Assembly: GCA_020629035.1 (NCBI GenBank)
Contig: JAHDEC010000011.1
Span: 1 to 64,000 of the forward strand
DNA length: 64,000 nt
Source: Saprospiraceae bacterium
Lineage (GTDB): Bacteria > Bacteroidota > Bacteroidia > Chitinophagales > Saprospiraceae
Direction: 5' to 3'
A program made the translations under genes and the position numbers. Positions within the stretch are counted from its first letter, which is position 1, and the number at the start of each line of letters is the position of its first letter. The notes under the pieces were generated by a model, which worked only from the letters and a program-made list of their open reading frames with translations, searched no databases and was not told the origin of the DNA. Below, piece after piece: positions 54,041 through 62,715 of this stretch.

Positions 54041-54497
54041 ATAAGAATACTCAAACCTAAATCCAAAATCTCATTTCTTAAGAATGAATTTTGAACTTAT
54101 TTTTAGACAATTTGAAAAATTACATTAGGATTACAATAAGAATACATTTTCATGACAAAACTCTTGAATGCTTAATTTTTTGTTCGTTCAAAACAGTAAA
54201 ATAAGTATTCAACTTGGGCATTTACTAATAATATAATTATCTACATTTAGTTGTCAATAAAATTCTTTTAAAGGTTTCAATTTGGAATTTGTATTAGAAA
54301 GAGAAGCTTTATTCCTGGAAGCTATTTTTTTATATCAAATAAATAACTTCATTCAGAAACAATAAGTACTAATAATTCTTAAGTTGAATCATTTAAAAAT
54401 AGTATTGCTAAAAAATTTAAAAAGAAAGTAAGTGTAAATCTGGTACTAGAATTTAGTGCAAATACTTGTAGTCTTCTATTAAAATTATGAGGTTAAG
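54041..54497. other. Intergenic region upstream of the HmuY-like gene
   Basis: 457 very AT-rich bases with no sustained coding frame and no RNA gene seen. A -7 box for the HmuY-like gene lies at the left end (54052-54059). No terminator for the DinB-like gene at the right end is obvious, so read-through is possible. Confidence 0.45.
54052..54059 (-). promoter_or_regulatory. Candidate -7 box of the HmuY-like gene
   Basis: On the minus strand TAGGTTTG fits TAnnTTTG and lies 30 bases before the ATG at 54022, a suitable distance. No clear -33 TTTG is seen at the usual spacing, and no iron-regulator (Fur-type) operator was recognised. Confidence 0.4.
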
Positions 54498-54980
54498 TCA
54501 TTTCGTTTTCAACAAAAATCGCGCTATTTGTCTGCGATGTCTGAGTATATGTACAATGGCATGCTCCATTAGTGTTTCCACATCATAATGTTGTTTCCAA
54601 CTGGTTATAACTTGCTTAGAAACATCTTTTTCGTTCAGTGTGATCTTTGGATAATCTAAAAACAGTTGCTCATTATAAGTAAACATGCTTTGCAATCCTT
54701 CGATGTATGCTGGGACATCACTTAGTAGTGTGTTTTTTCGGTAGGATAGTACTTCTCCTTGGTGTTTTCTAATGGCAATGATGTAAGCATACCCTGAAGA
54801 AATAACGTGGCTTAAGATGGTTTGTATAGATCTACAATCTTCATCGTTTGTTTGGTGATCTATAATTTTAGTCAATTGACGTTGGCTGATAGGTTTTATT
54901 AATTGGATAAGTTCATTGAGTGCTTTTTCATACTCATCAAGCAAAGCACCTATGGCGCCATTATCTCTGTAAACTTTCAT
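54498..54980 (-). CDS. DinB-superfamily metal-binding protein
   Basis: A 160-residue four-helix-bundle protein without signal peptide. Histidines at 58 (ILSHVISSGY) and 140 and 144 (MEHAIVHILRHRRQ) match the DinB/YfiT-like metal triad of the superfamily. The superfamily includes DNA-damage-inducible proteins of unknown function and bacillithiol or mycothiol transferases. The exact role cannot be told from the sequence. It begins 11 bases after the upstream lipoprotein gene, so the two probably share a transcript. Confidence 0.8.
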   Translation of the reverse strand: MKVYRDNGAIGALLDEYEKALNELIQLIKPISQRQLTKIIDHQTNDEDCRSIQTILSHVISSGYAYIIAIRKHQGEVLSYRKNTLLSDVPAYIEGLQSMFTYNEQLFLDYPKITLNEKDVSKQVITSWKQHYDVETLMEHAIVHILRHRRQIARFLLKTK

Positions 54981-54991
54981 ACCAAATAGGT

Positions 54992-55438
54992 TTATAAAGG
55001 AAAAGTATAGGTTTCGTTTTTTGGCTTTGCCTCCGAGCCAGTTAGGTTTTTTATTTCCCCAAATTTGCGTTTCATCTCTTTGATAACATCTTCACCACAA
55101 GCTATAGCTGCATCAAGTTTTTCATTGGTGTTTTGCTTGGCTTTGATAAAGGTGTTTTTTACTACTTCCCCTTGATCATTAATTTCCATTTGAAGAATAA
55201 CTTCTCCTCTATGACTTTGAAAACATTGTTGTTTTAATCGATTGATTAAAATATGAATGTTGTTATTTCTAATTTCCTTTTGCTTGTTAGTCTCGGATTT
55301 TTCTTTTGCTTTGGCAGGTTTATAAGATTGGCTTTGCGTTGCAGTAGGCGCATCATTACTATCTGGATTGCAGGCCAACATACTAATCGTTAGCAATAGA
55401 AATAAGACTGCCTTTTTAATGAATAATGATTGCTTCAT
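54992..55438 (-). CDS. Lipoprotein with TonB/AgmX-type C-terminal domain
   Basis: A 148-residue lipoprotein (lipobox MLAC, Cys23), with a low-complexity lysine-rich linker (SYKPAKAKEKSETNKQKE) and a C-terminal domain of ~85 residues. Motifs there, GEVILQMEINDQGEVVKNTFIKA and AIACGEDVIKEMKRKF, resemble the TonB-C-like / AgmX-PglI domain that occurs in periplasmic proteins of many bacteria. It lacks the TonB transmembrane anchor, so it is not a TonB protein. It is followed after 11 bases by the DinB-like gene. Confidence 0.72.
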   Translation of the reverse strand: MKQSLFIKKAVLFLLLTISMLACNPDSNDAPTATQSQSYKPAKAKEKSETNKQKEIRNNNIHILINRLKQQCFQSHRGEVILQMEINDQGEVVKNTFIKAKQNTNEKLDAAIACGEDVIKEMKRKFGEIKNLTGSEAKPKNETYTFPL

Positions 55439-55573
55439 TGGGAATAATCAACAGAAGCAAATTAGCCATTAATATTTAATTTATTATGCAATGAAGAAAG
55501 ATTTTTTCGAAGAAGTCGCTAAGGTCTAATAAAAGCAAGAATTGAATATTTCAATTCTTGCTTCAATACCCTT

Positions 55574-56143
55574 TTATTTTATCTTAATCGTGCATAATTC
55601 GCAAAGAATATCGATGGTAGATTGATTATTCGATGTTCCTAATTTGTAGATTTTTTTGTTTCCATCTTGCTCGACCTCTATAAATGAGTTATCAATAGAG
55701 AGTTTAGAAAGATTGGCATTTCGCAAGGTCATTAGTGAGGCTTTAAGCTCTTCAATTCCTATGCTTAAATCTCCATTTTTATTGACAATCACAAAAGAGT
55801 CTAATCCAGCACCTAAGGCATCTATATTGACATTGCTGTTTAGTAATTGCATATCTATTGCTTCTTCAAGAGTGCCAAAATTGAAGTCAGAAAAAAGACC
55901 ATCATTTATATGTAAGTGATGAATAGATTCCGATTTGCATTCATCATTGAGTGTTTTTTGAATCGACAAAGTTTCAACCTTTTCAATATTTAGCTTGGAC
56001 ATACATGATTTTACGTCTAGCCTGTCTGCTGAAATGATATGTACATCACATGATTTAAAATCAAGATTTCCGTTTTCTAGACGATGTAGCTCTGCAGTAC
56101 AAGCACTTAGATCAGCATGTAGATTAGCTAGATTATTAGCCAT
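55574..56143 (-). CDS. C-terminal part of a frameshifted head-GIN/DUF2807-like gene
   Basis: The 189-residue frame starting at 56143 continues the upstream envelope protein in a different frame. It lacks any signal peptide. Reading back past the ATG in the same frame gives HSGSLKLRLESSDIMANN, the kind of glycine-serine strand repeat head-GIN-type domains show, before a stop appears. Deleting one C of the CC at 56186-56185 joins the upstream frame smoothly (QLIM-HSGSLKLRLE) and yields one protein of about 406 residues. Either the gene is broken in this strain or the base is a sequence error. By itself this fragment would be cytoplasmic and unlikely to work. Poly-repeat strands such as LSIQKTLNDE and LSKLSIDNSF fill the rest. 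Confidence 0.75.
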   Translation of the reverse strand: MANNLANLHADLSACTAELHRLENGNLDFKSCDVHIISADRLDVKSCMSKLNIEKVETLSIQKTLNDECKSESIHHLHINDGLFSDFNFGTLEEAIDMQLLNSNVNIDALGAGLDSFVIVNKNGDLSIGIEELKASLMTLRNANLSKLSIDNSFIEVEQDGNKKIYKLGTSNNQSTIDILCELCTIKIK

Positions 56144-56156
56144 AATGTCTGAAGAT

Positions 56157-56795
56157 TCAAGCCTTAATTTTAAGCTTCCTGAATGGCATTATCAGCTGCA
56201 TCCTATTTCCTTGGATGCTTAGATCTGAGGCTTTTGGTAAATATATGGTAGTTTTTATTGCTAAAAATTCTATTCCATGTATGTTTCCATTCTTAAAATG
56301 TAAGCGCGAATTTTCGGATTTAAACCAACCATTTTCTATCTCTAAAGACTCAAGATTAGAGAAGAAAGCAATCGATAAAGCATTAGCTGCATTAATGTTC
56401 AATGTTGGTTTTAGATCTGTTAGCAACTCGTCTTTATTTGCTCCATCGTTCATTTCAAATGAAAGCTCGTGTTCGACCTTAACAGAAGATTGATCCCAAG
56501 TGTGGATGTTTAGTCTATTATCGAGGATTAGGATAGGCTCATTATCATTTTTTCCTGCAATCCTAAATTGTTCTCTAGAGTGCCGAGTATCAATAGTGCC
56601 TGTACCAAATAACTTAACTGCAGGACCTTCAATTTCAATTTTTGTATCGCTGAAAATGTCTATTTCTGCCGTCAATGTTTCATTAACTGATTGGCTATAT
56701 AAGTTTAAACTTAGACTGAAAAAAAGTCCTAGAATGGCCAGGTTGTTAATAAACCAACCGCGATTTATCGCTATTAATATTAAATTCTTTTTCAT
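56157..56795 (-). CDS. N-terminal part of a frameshifted head-GIN/DUF2807-like envelope protein
   Basis: From the ATG at 56795 (the frame can be extended to 56885, which adds no plausible start) this 212-residue frame has a signal-anchor (WFINNLAILGLFFSLSLNLYSQ) and beta-rich repeats (TAEIDIFSDTKIEIEGPAVKLFGTG, PILILDNRLNIHTWDQSSVKVEHE, IYLPKASDLSIQGN). It ends RKLKIKA at a stop after a frame change near 56186. Head-GIN proteins in Bacteroidota are often encoded with an ECF sigma and membrane anti-sigma, as here. It overlaps the anti-sigma gene by 50 bases. The true gene spans 55574-56795. Confidence 0.75.
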   Translation of the reverse strand: MKKNLILIAINRGWFINNLAILGLFFSLSLNLYSQSVNETLTAEIDIFSDTKIEIEGPAVKLFGTGTIDTRHSREQFRIAGKNDNEPILILDNRLNIHTWDQSSVKVEHELSFEMNDGANKDELLTDLKPTLNINAANALSIAFFSNLESLEIENGWFKSENSRLHFKNGNIHGIEFLAIKTTIYLPKASDLSIQGNRMQLIMPFRKLKIKA

Positions 56796-57273
56796 TGTTG
56801 TTAATTTTTTCAATTTCAAATAAAACCTTATCCAGTAATTCACTTTTCGCTTGATAATATTCCAGTTGTGACTTGGCCATGTCATGTTTGTTGGAAGAAT
56901 TGTGTAAATACTGAAAGGTGGACTCGTACAATTTATCCAGGTAATGAACCTGATCTAAAAGCAATTGCAATTGATTTTTATATTCGTTCGAAACGGGTAT
57001 TGATTGTATTTTCTGACTTTTAATGAGCAGCGTTTTTGCTTTTTCAGAAGGTAAACCTGCCATGATCGAGGGTGTATCTTTTTTTGTAAGAAAAAGATAG
57101 CCTAAAGCTCCACCGGTAAGGATTATCAGGCATGTGCTAATCCATAGAAGCTTACGATTTTTTCGATGAGATTTTTTAGTTTTTTGTTCAATGTTGCTCC
57201 AAATAGTTGGATTTACTTCTTGAGTATTAAACTGCTCTTTATGCTCTCTTAGATAGCTTTCAAAATCAGACAT
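56746..57273 (-). CDS. Probable membrane anti-sigma factor
   Basis: A 175-residue single-pass protein: a cytoplasmic N-terminus (1-40), a membrane helix at about 43-62 (LLWISTCLIILTGGALGYLF) and a periplasmic, mostly helical tail with coiled-coil tendency (NSSNKHDMAKSQLEYYQAKSELLDKVLFEIEKI). It has no zinc-binding HxxxCxxC motif, so it is not a classical ZAS anti-sigma. Its start overlaps the sigma-factor gene by eight bases, and the head-GIN-like gene follows. This arrangement and topology, rather than a motif, support the anti-sigma call. Confidence 0.72.
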   Translation of the reverse strand: MSDFESYLREHKEQFNTQEVNPTIWSNIEQKTKKSHRKNRKLLWISTCLIILTGGALGYLFLTKKDTPSIMAGLPSEKAKTLLIKSQKIQSIPVSNEYKNQLQLLLDQVHYLDKLYESTFQYLHNSSNKHDMAKSQLEYYQAKSELLDKVLFEIEKINNNEKEFNINSDKSRLVY

Positions 57274-57802
57274 ATTTGTAGCTTTTTAACTTAGTTTGCA
57301 ATAGTTTTTTAGCGTATCCGTATTGACTTTTTGTGTTAGATTCTGAAGTCTTTAGCATCTCGGCTATTTCCTTATGTTTAAATCCATCTAAGAGGTATAA
57401 AGTGAATACTTGTCTGAAACCATTAGGTAGACTCTGAATTGCCTTTTGTATTTCTGCAAAGTCAATTTTTTTGTACCAATGTGGATCCTCATCTTCGGCA
57501 ATTATTTGCTCGTTTACTGCTTCAAAATAGATCCGATTGGATATAGAATCGATACTTTTATTAGCCACCATTCTTTTCAACCAAGATCCATATCTTGATG
57601 CATCTTTAAGTTGGTCGATTTTTAAAAATGATTGTAGGAAAGCCTCCTGGATAATATCTTCAGAACTAGCTAAATCATTGGTAATCCTAAACGAGAGATT
57701 TAGCATTTGTTTTGCAAACTGCTGATAAATAGCATGCATGGCCAGCTGGTCTCTGCGCTTAATTTTATTAACCGTTTGTATTATTTGCTCTCTTTCTATC
57801 AC
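57266..57802 (-). CDS. ECF RNA polymerase sigma factor
   Basis: A 178-residue sigma-70 family ECF factor with region 2 (MHAIYQQFAKQMLNLSF, SSEDIIQEAFLQSF) and region 4 (LPNGFRQVFTLYLLDGFKHKEIAEML, SNTKSQYGYAKKLL). It directs RNA polymerase to a small set of promoters, probably including its own operon. Start codon is GTG at 57802. Eight-base overlap with the anti-sigma gene. The genes after it (anti-sigma, head-GIN-like) suggest an envelope-stress or surface-maintenance response; the trigger is unknown. Confidence 0.93.
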   Translation of the reverse strand: MIEREQIIQTVNKIKRRDQLAMHAIYQQFAKQMLNLSFRITNDLASSEDIIQEAFLQSFLKIDQLKDASRYGSWLKRMVANKSIDSISNRIYFEAVNEQIIAEDEDPHWYKKIDFAEIQKAIQSLPNGFRQVFTLYLLDGFKHKEIAEMLKTSESNTKSQYGYAKKLLQTKLKSYKYV

Positions 57803-57881
57803 TTCTGTGGATGCTTGTAACTGGTCATCAGTGTAAAGACCTACAACTTGGCAAAAAGACGTAAAAGAATATCGATTTTTT

Positions 57882-60098
57882 TTAGTACCAATAATTTGCC
57901 TTTAAAATCAAGGCCCTATTATTAGAATTAAAAGTCGATGCTGAACCCATTGTTTCCAATACATCATAATTATCAAGATAGACTAAGAAAATATCTGACA
58001 TGGGAGAAAATCGCCATTGGATCCTACTGTTTATACCCATAAAATCAGATTGGTCCACAAACTGAAATAGGGTAGTCCAAATTAAATTTTTATTGAAACC
58101 AATTTCAACTTTAGAAACTAAAGCTGTGATTCTTGCTTCGCCATAAGGATCTGGAAATTTCAAGTCGTTTAATTGATAACCAACACTAAAGTTGCCCCAA
58201 TATTGAACCCTATAATTAAGGTTAGTTTCAATCCGGTTTAAGCTTCCGTTGTAAAAGCCGCCAGCCGTCGCGCTGACATTCCATGATAGTGGTTTCCTTC
58301 GATCTGTATCGTATTCCAGGTTTATATCTGCAGACTGATATCTGTCCACCGGAAAAGGTGTTGCTCCAGTAAAACTGAAGGGATAAAGCAGATCAAAAAC
58401 ATTATAGTTTAATCGTATTCTTATTTCGCTAGTATTTTGAAAACTTACAAAATATCTGAGTCTATTAAACTGCTCATTAAAGCTCCAATCAGGCTGCAGG
58501 ATAGTTAAGTTTTCAAAGCCAAAACGATGTCCTGTAATAATACCCTTTCGAGGTCTCTTTAAATAGTCGATGTAGGAATAACTAGAATTATAACCTTGGC
58601 GAATAATAGTATCTCTTTCAGCATCATAATTTTCGACCCGATTTAGGAATCCCATATCTGCAAAGAAATTATCTTGAAGCATGATATTGTCCATCAGAAA
58701 CTCCCAATTTTGATTTTTCAATACAGTCCCAAAATTGAAAATCATATTCTTGTCAGTATATCCATCTTTAAAGGATCGATGGGTAGCTCCCCAAATGCTA
58801 ACTTGGCCATTTTCGGTTGTATATAAACCTTCTAAACTTATATTCCTTCCATAGTCTTTTTCTACAGTTTCGCTCCCGTCAAATGCTTGTCGATTAAGGA
58901 ACATACCTTGAATAAAGGAACGACCAAACTGCCTACGAGCAGAGAAAGCCGATTGATTTTGAGCTAAAGCATTTTCGGTGCTTCCACTATGGATATTCAT
59001 TACACCAATTCTCGTTTTTTGTGTCACGTTACCTGTTAAGCGAGCACCATAACGAATAGGCACTGCTTGAAGGTTTTCGTCTAGGCCAATCCTTCTAGAG
59101 AAAAAGGGACGCATTCCACCGGTCCCAAAATCAGAAAACAGGTCAGCGTTTTCTAAGAAAAAGGTGCGTTTTTCTGGCAACTGAATATTAAACCGGGTAA
59201 GGTTTGTTACCAATTCGTCTACTTCGATTTGAGAAAAATCAGGATTCAGGGTTAAATCTAAATTTAGGGCTGAACTGAGCGCAATCCTAGCATCTAAACC
59301 AGCATTGTAGTTTAGTTTGGTATCTGTATCTTTTTGTTTGGAAACACCTCCAGTGACATAAGGAATTAGATTGAAATTACCCTTTTTACGATTGGGTGGT
59401 TCTGACCAAACCAAAGCACCAGAAAATGCTGGATTGGGTGGCCAAAATCCTTCAGGGACTGATGTCCAATTATGGAACTCGTTATCATTTGTATTATTTC
59501 TTACAAAATTAAGTCCCCATTCAGTTAAGCTTTGATTGTATCTAAGAATTCGAAAAGGAATAGCAAATTCTGAAGTCCAGTAGCCATCATATTGCTGGGT
59601 CTCCACAAACCACTTATTACTCCAATTTGCATTTATATCAGAAGTTTCTGTTCTAACCGCATCCCACTGAACACCGACACCTGTCGTCCCAAACATCACA
59701 GAATTAGCTCTCGAATCCAAGGGGTCTAGTATAACAGCAATACCATCGTTATTCCAGAAATCATCTCTTCTTAGAGATTGGACAAGCACTTCTTTTTCTT
59801 GATAACATCTGGTGGCGACATAAAGATATTGATCATCATAGCTCATCATAAATTCCGTTTTAGGATCAGCACCTTCCTTAAAATATGGAATTTTTTGCCA
59901 AAAATCTGTGCCGATCTGAGCTTCTTGCCAGATAGCTTCATCAAGTATACCATCCACCTTTATTGCTGATTCGACGGGACTAATCTCATAGCGAAATTGT
60001 TCCTTATAAATGGTTTTATTTTCTTGTGAGAGTAAATCTATACTTGCCAAGCAACAAAGTAATGCCAATAAAACTGAGTATTTTAAATGTGATAACAT
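57882..60098 (-). CDS. DUF5916 outer-membrane protein with N-terminal CBM9-like domain
   Basis: A 738-residue exported protein with signal peptide (about 1-24). Residues ~35-200 form a family 9 carbohydrate-binding-like domain (KVDGILDEAIWQEAQ, MSYDDQYLYVATRCY, PFRILRYNQSLTEWGLNFVRN). The rest is the DUF5916 region, which is beta-rich and barrel-like (LNLDLTLNPDFSQIEVDELVTN, PEKRTFFLENADLF) and ends NRALILKANYWY with a terminal aromatic residue. The family is common in marine bacteria; a role in carbohydrate or oligomer binding at the outer membrane is plausible but not established. It lies 79 bases upstream of the sigma-factor start, on the same strand. Confidence 0.88.
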   Translation of the reverse strand: MLSHLKYSVLLALLCCLASIDLLSQENKTIYKEQFRYEISPVESAIKVDGILDEAIWQEAQIGTDFWQKIPYFKEGADPKTEFMMSYDDQYLYVATRCYQEKEVLVQSLRRDDFWNNDGIAVILDPLDSRANSVMFGTTGVGVQWDAVRTETSDINANWSNKWFVETQQYDGYWTSEFAIPFRILRYNQSLTEWGLNFVRNNTNDNEFHNWTSVPEGFWPPNPAFSGALVWSEPPNRKKGNFNLIPYVTGGVSKQKDTDTKLNYNAGLDARIALSSALNLDLTLNPDFSQIEVDELVTNLTRFNIQLPEKRTFFLENADLFSDFGTGGMRPFFSRRIGLDENLQAVPIRYGARLTGNVTQKTRIGVMNIHSGSTENALAQNQSAFSARRQFGRSFIQGMFLNRQAFDGSETVEKDYGRNISLEGLYTTENGQVSIWGATHRSFKDGYTDKNMIFNFGTVLKNQNWEFLMDNIMLQDNFFADMGFLNRVENYDAERDTIIRQGYNSSYSYIDYLKRPRKGIITGHRFGFENLTILQPDWSFNEQFNRLRYFVSFQNTSEIRIRLNYNVFDLLYPFSFTGATPFPVDRYQSADINLEYDTDRRKPLSWNVSATAGGFYNGSLNRIETNLNYRVQYWGNFSVGYQLNDLKFPDPYGEARITALVSKVEIGFNKNLIWTTLFQFVDQSDFMGINSRIQWRFSPMSDIFLVYLDNYDVLETMGSASTFNSNNRALILKANYWY

Positions 60099-60195
60099 GG
60101 CGGTCCTTTCGTAGATATTTTTTCAGTCCACTATAGTAATACAACTTTTTGATATAGCGCTAATTCTTAACTTAAATTAGATGAGCATCTTTAAA

Positions 60196-60846
60196 CTATC
60201 GATGAGGAACTTTTGGAATATGCGGGAAATCTTGGTAAAGAAAAGGAAGCCCTTTTAGTTGGATAGGAGCAACATCTTCATCCAGAGATTTTGAAGGAGT
60301 TAACAAACGGGTGTGAAGCTTCAGAAGTAAATACGAATAATTGCTTGGAAAAGCAATGTCCAATACATCACAATCTTGCTGATGGATGGGAATCATATAG
60401 GCTATTCTTCTTATGGATTCTATTAAATGGCGCAACATACAATAGACATGCCGTTGGGTATTTAGTTTATGTAAATAATCTTCGCAAGCATCCACTATTT
60501 CTTGCGGGTTTCTAGCCTTTATGGATGATTTTATTTGCTTTTTAAAAGTCTTGAGTACTACAGGAACTGGTGGGATGGTGTAGTCAACAAAAGTTGGATA
60601 AAGCAGGCTAAAGGCGGGAGTATGACTCATGTCTACAAATTCAGCCTTAATGTAAGGTATACCAGCCGATTGCAGTTTATCACCTTGCTTATCAAATAGG
60701 TCCGCACCCATAAGCGCCCATTTTTCTAAGCGAATTAGCTTTTTAGAGAACTTTAAAGTCGCTCCCTCAGATGCTTCGGCATACAGAGGCATTCGGGTTT
60801 GATTTATATGTATAGCATCTTCTAGATGTTTTCTTAAATCTTGCAT
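60196..60846 (-). CDS. Cytoplasmic protein of unknown function in a DUF1801 operon
   Basis: A 216-residue soluble protein with no signal peptide or membrane helix. It starts MQDLRKHLEDAIHINQTRMPLY; most of the chain looks helical (FKKQIKSSIKARNPQEIVDACEDYLHKLN, YCMLRHLIESIRRIAYM). No motif was recognised. It begins six bases after the DUF1801 gene, so the two form an operon and possibly act together. Confidence 0.6.
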   Translation of the reverse strand: MQDLRKHLEDAIHINQTRMPLYAEASEGATLKFSKKLIRLEKWALMGADLFDKQGDKLQSAGIPYIKAEFVDMSHTPAFSLLYPTFVDYTIPPVPVVLKTFKKQIKSSIKARNPQEIVDACEDYLHKLNTQRHVYCMLRHLIESIRRIAYMIPIHQQDCDVLDIAFPSNYSYLLLKLHTRLLTPSKSLDEDVAPIQLKGLPFLYQDFPHIPKVPHR

Positions 60847-60852
60847 TAAGTT

Positions 60853-61197
60853 TTAGATCTTTGCTGCTTCAAGGAGCATTTGTTTTAAAACTTCTTTTGG
60901 GAGTGCATCAACATGCTTAACTTTTACATGTCTCATTTTTTTGCCTGTTCCTTCTAAGATCTGATTAGGGTCATTAATGTTTGTGGCATCATAAAAACCT
61001 AGATTTACACCTGATTTTGTAGTAACTAAGTAACAAAAATCCTTGCTTAGTCCATATACTGGCCGCTTCCATTTATAAGACTCTTTGATCTGTTCAAATG
61101 TTTCGAAAATCAAAGATCTTAAGGTAGATAATATAGCTTTTTGGCTATCTTCTGCTGCCACGATATATTCGTCTACTTCTTTATTTCGATGTAACAT
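60853..61197 (-). CDS. DUF1801 domain protein
   Basis: A 114-residue protein of the DUF1801 (YdhG/YdeI-like) fold. It starts with a charged helical N-terminus (VDEYIVAAEDSQKAILSTLRSLIFE), then shows the typical core KESYKWKRPVYGLSKDFCYL, VNLGFYDATN and LEGTGKKMRHVKV. Several family members are small proteins of unknown role; some Bacillus relatives affect iron use. It has no signal peptide. It is six bases from the next gene on the same strand, which is of unknown function. Confidence 0.85.
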   Translation of the reverse strand: MLHRNKEVDEYIVAAEDSQKAILSTLRSLIFETFEQIKESYKWKRPVYGLSKDFCYLVTTKSGVNLGFYDATNINDPNQILEGTGKKMRHVKVKHVDALPKEVLKQMLLEAAKI

Positions 61198-61341
61198 GAT
61201 TAGATGTTTTTATACTTTAAAGCTAATCAATTGATATTTTGTATGTCTCTAAGACTATATTTTTTAGATTTTAGTATAAAAGAAAGAGGCTGAGGCAACG
61301 CTTTGGTTTACTTTTAACCATAGGTATATAAATAAGTATTT

Positions 61342-62715
61342 ATGAAAAAAGGACTTTTTAATGCTTGGTGTGTTTTTTCGATTTGTTTATTAATGATAGG
61401 ATGTCGGTCTGCAGAAGATTCTCCTTTCGATGGTCCAGATTTTGACGTTGAGACTGTTTTCCCATCTGGAGACGAAAAGTACTTACACTTAGACGCTGAT
61501 TATTTATTTGATCAAGAGAAGTTACCGACGTTTCACTTAGAAATTCCAGGCTCTTCATTAGCAACCTTGGATGCAGACCCAGCTGCTGAAGAATATGTAG
61601 AAGGTTCCATGACCTTTGAAGACGAAACCATTAGTCCAGTAGGGATCAGATATAAAGGTTCGGTTGGAGGTTTTGCGGGATGCACTTCTGGCATTAATTT
61701 TTTTAATCCATCTGGGAGAAAAACCTGCACAAAACTTTCGATGAAAATAAAAATCAACTGGGGTGATCGAGAAGAAAAGTTTTATGGTTTAAAGAAAGTC
61801 CAGCTGCATTCTATGAATCAAGACCCAAGCCAAATGAGGGATCGACTTGGCTATTGGATGTTTAGAGAGATGGGTGTACCTGCCCCAAGAGCTATCCATG
61901 CAAAACTGATGATTAATGGCAAGTTTGCAGGTCTATTCGCACTCGTAGAGCAGATAGATGGGAGATTTACAAGGCACAACTTTGATGATGGAGAAGGAAA
62001 TCTATACAAAGAAATTTGGCCAATTGATATGCATGGAAGTCCATTTTCTGATGAAGAATATTTAAATGCTTTAAAAACGAATGAAGACGAAGACCCAAGT
62101 GTAGATTTGATTAGAAGCTTTGGAGAAGAAATCCAATCTAGCCCAACCTCTGAGTTGAAAACGCTGATAGAAAAGTGGATGGACGTAGACAAAATCATGG
62201 CTTATATTGCCGTAGATCGTACGATTAAAAACGATGATGGTGCATTTCATTGGTATTGTTTTGGAGATAATTGTGCGAGCCATAATTTTTATTGGTATGA
62301 GGAGACAGCAAGAGAAAAACTACATCTTATTCCATGGGATTTAGATAATGCTTTTGAAAACATAAACGAGCAGGCAAATTTTATCGTCGGTGTAACGGAC
62401 GAATGGGGAGAAATCACTAATGATTGTGAACCTTACGGCAGTCTACTTGGGTTTAAACAACGCTCTGCAGCTTGTGATAAACTGACAGGAGCTTGGGTTA
62501 GATTTGATGAACTCTTCGAAGAGAAGCTAATCGAATTTAAGGAAGGACCTATGTCTGCCGAGCAAGTAGAAGACAAATTACAAAAGTGGTCAGATCAAAT
62601 CCGATTTGCTACCGAGGAAGCTGCCTTAGATTTTGAAGATGCCCTTAATGTTGAGCAATGGGACGATTCCGTAGAGGACTTAATATCCAAATTAGAATTT
62701 GCTCGAAATAACTAA
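61342..62715 (+). CDS. CotH-family lipoprotein (protein kinase-like fold)
   Basis: A 457-residue lipoprotein (lipobox MIGC, Cys21). The CotH kinase-like core begins near 90 (ISPVGIRYKGSVGG), with KLSMKIKINWGD, the conserved LHSMNQDPSQMRDRLGYWMFREMGVPAPRA, INGKFAGLFALVEQIDGRF and the metal-site motif IPWDLDNAFEN. CotH proteins are atypical secreted kinases that phosphorylate spore-coat proteins in Bacillus; Bacteroidota relatives are widespread at the cell surface with unknown targets. It sits near a sortilin-type gene with a four-base convergent overlap. Whether it is an active kinase is inference. Confidence 0.9.
   Translation: MKKGLFNAWCVFSICLLMIGCRSAEDSPFDGPDFDVETVFPSGDEKYLHLDADYLFDQEKLPTFHLEIPGSSLATLDADPAAEEYVEGSMTFEDETISPVGIRYKGSVGGFAGCTSGINFFNPSGRKTCTKLSMKIKINWGDREEKFYGLKKVQLHSMNQDPSQMRDRLGYWMFREMGVPAPRAIHAKLMINGKFAGLFALVEQIDGRFTRHNFDDGEGNLYKEIWPIDMHGSPFSDEEYLNALKTNEDEDPSVDLIRSFGEEIQSSPTSELKTLIEKWMDVDKIMAYIAVDRTIKNDDGAFHWYCFGDNCASHNFYWYEETAREKLHLIPWDLDNAFENINEQANFIVGVTDEWGEITNDCEPYGSLLGFKQRSAACDKLTGAWVRFDELFEEKLIEFKEGPMSAEQVEDKLQKWSDQIRFATEEAALDFEDALNVEQWDDSVEDLISKLEFARNN

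Noticed and set aside
61358-62283. Several minus-strand frames inside the CotH-type gene.
   Set aside because: All are antisense shadows of a well-supported coding frame.
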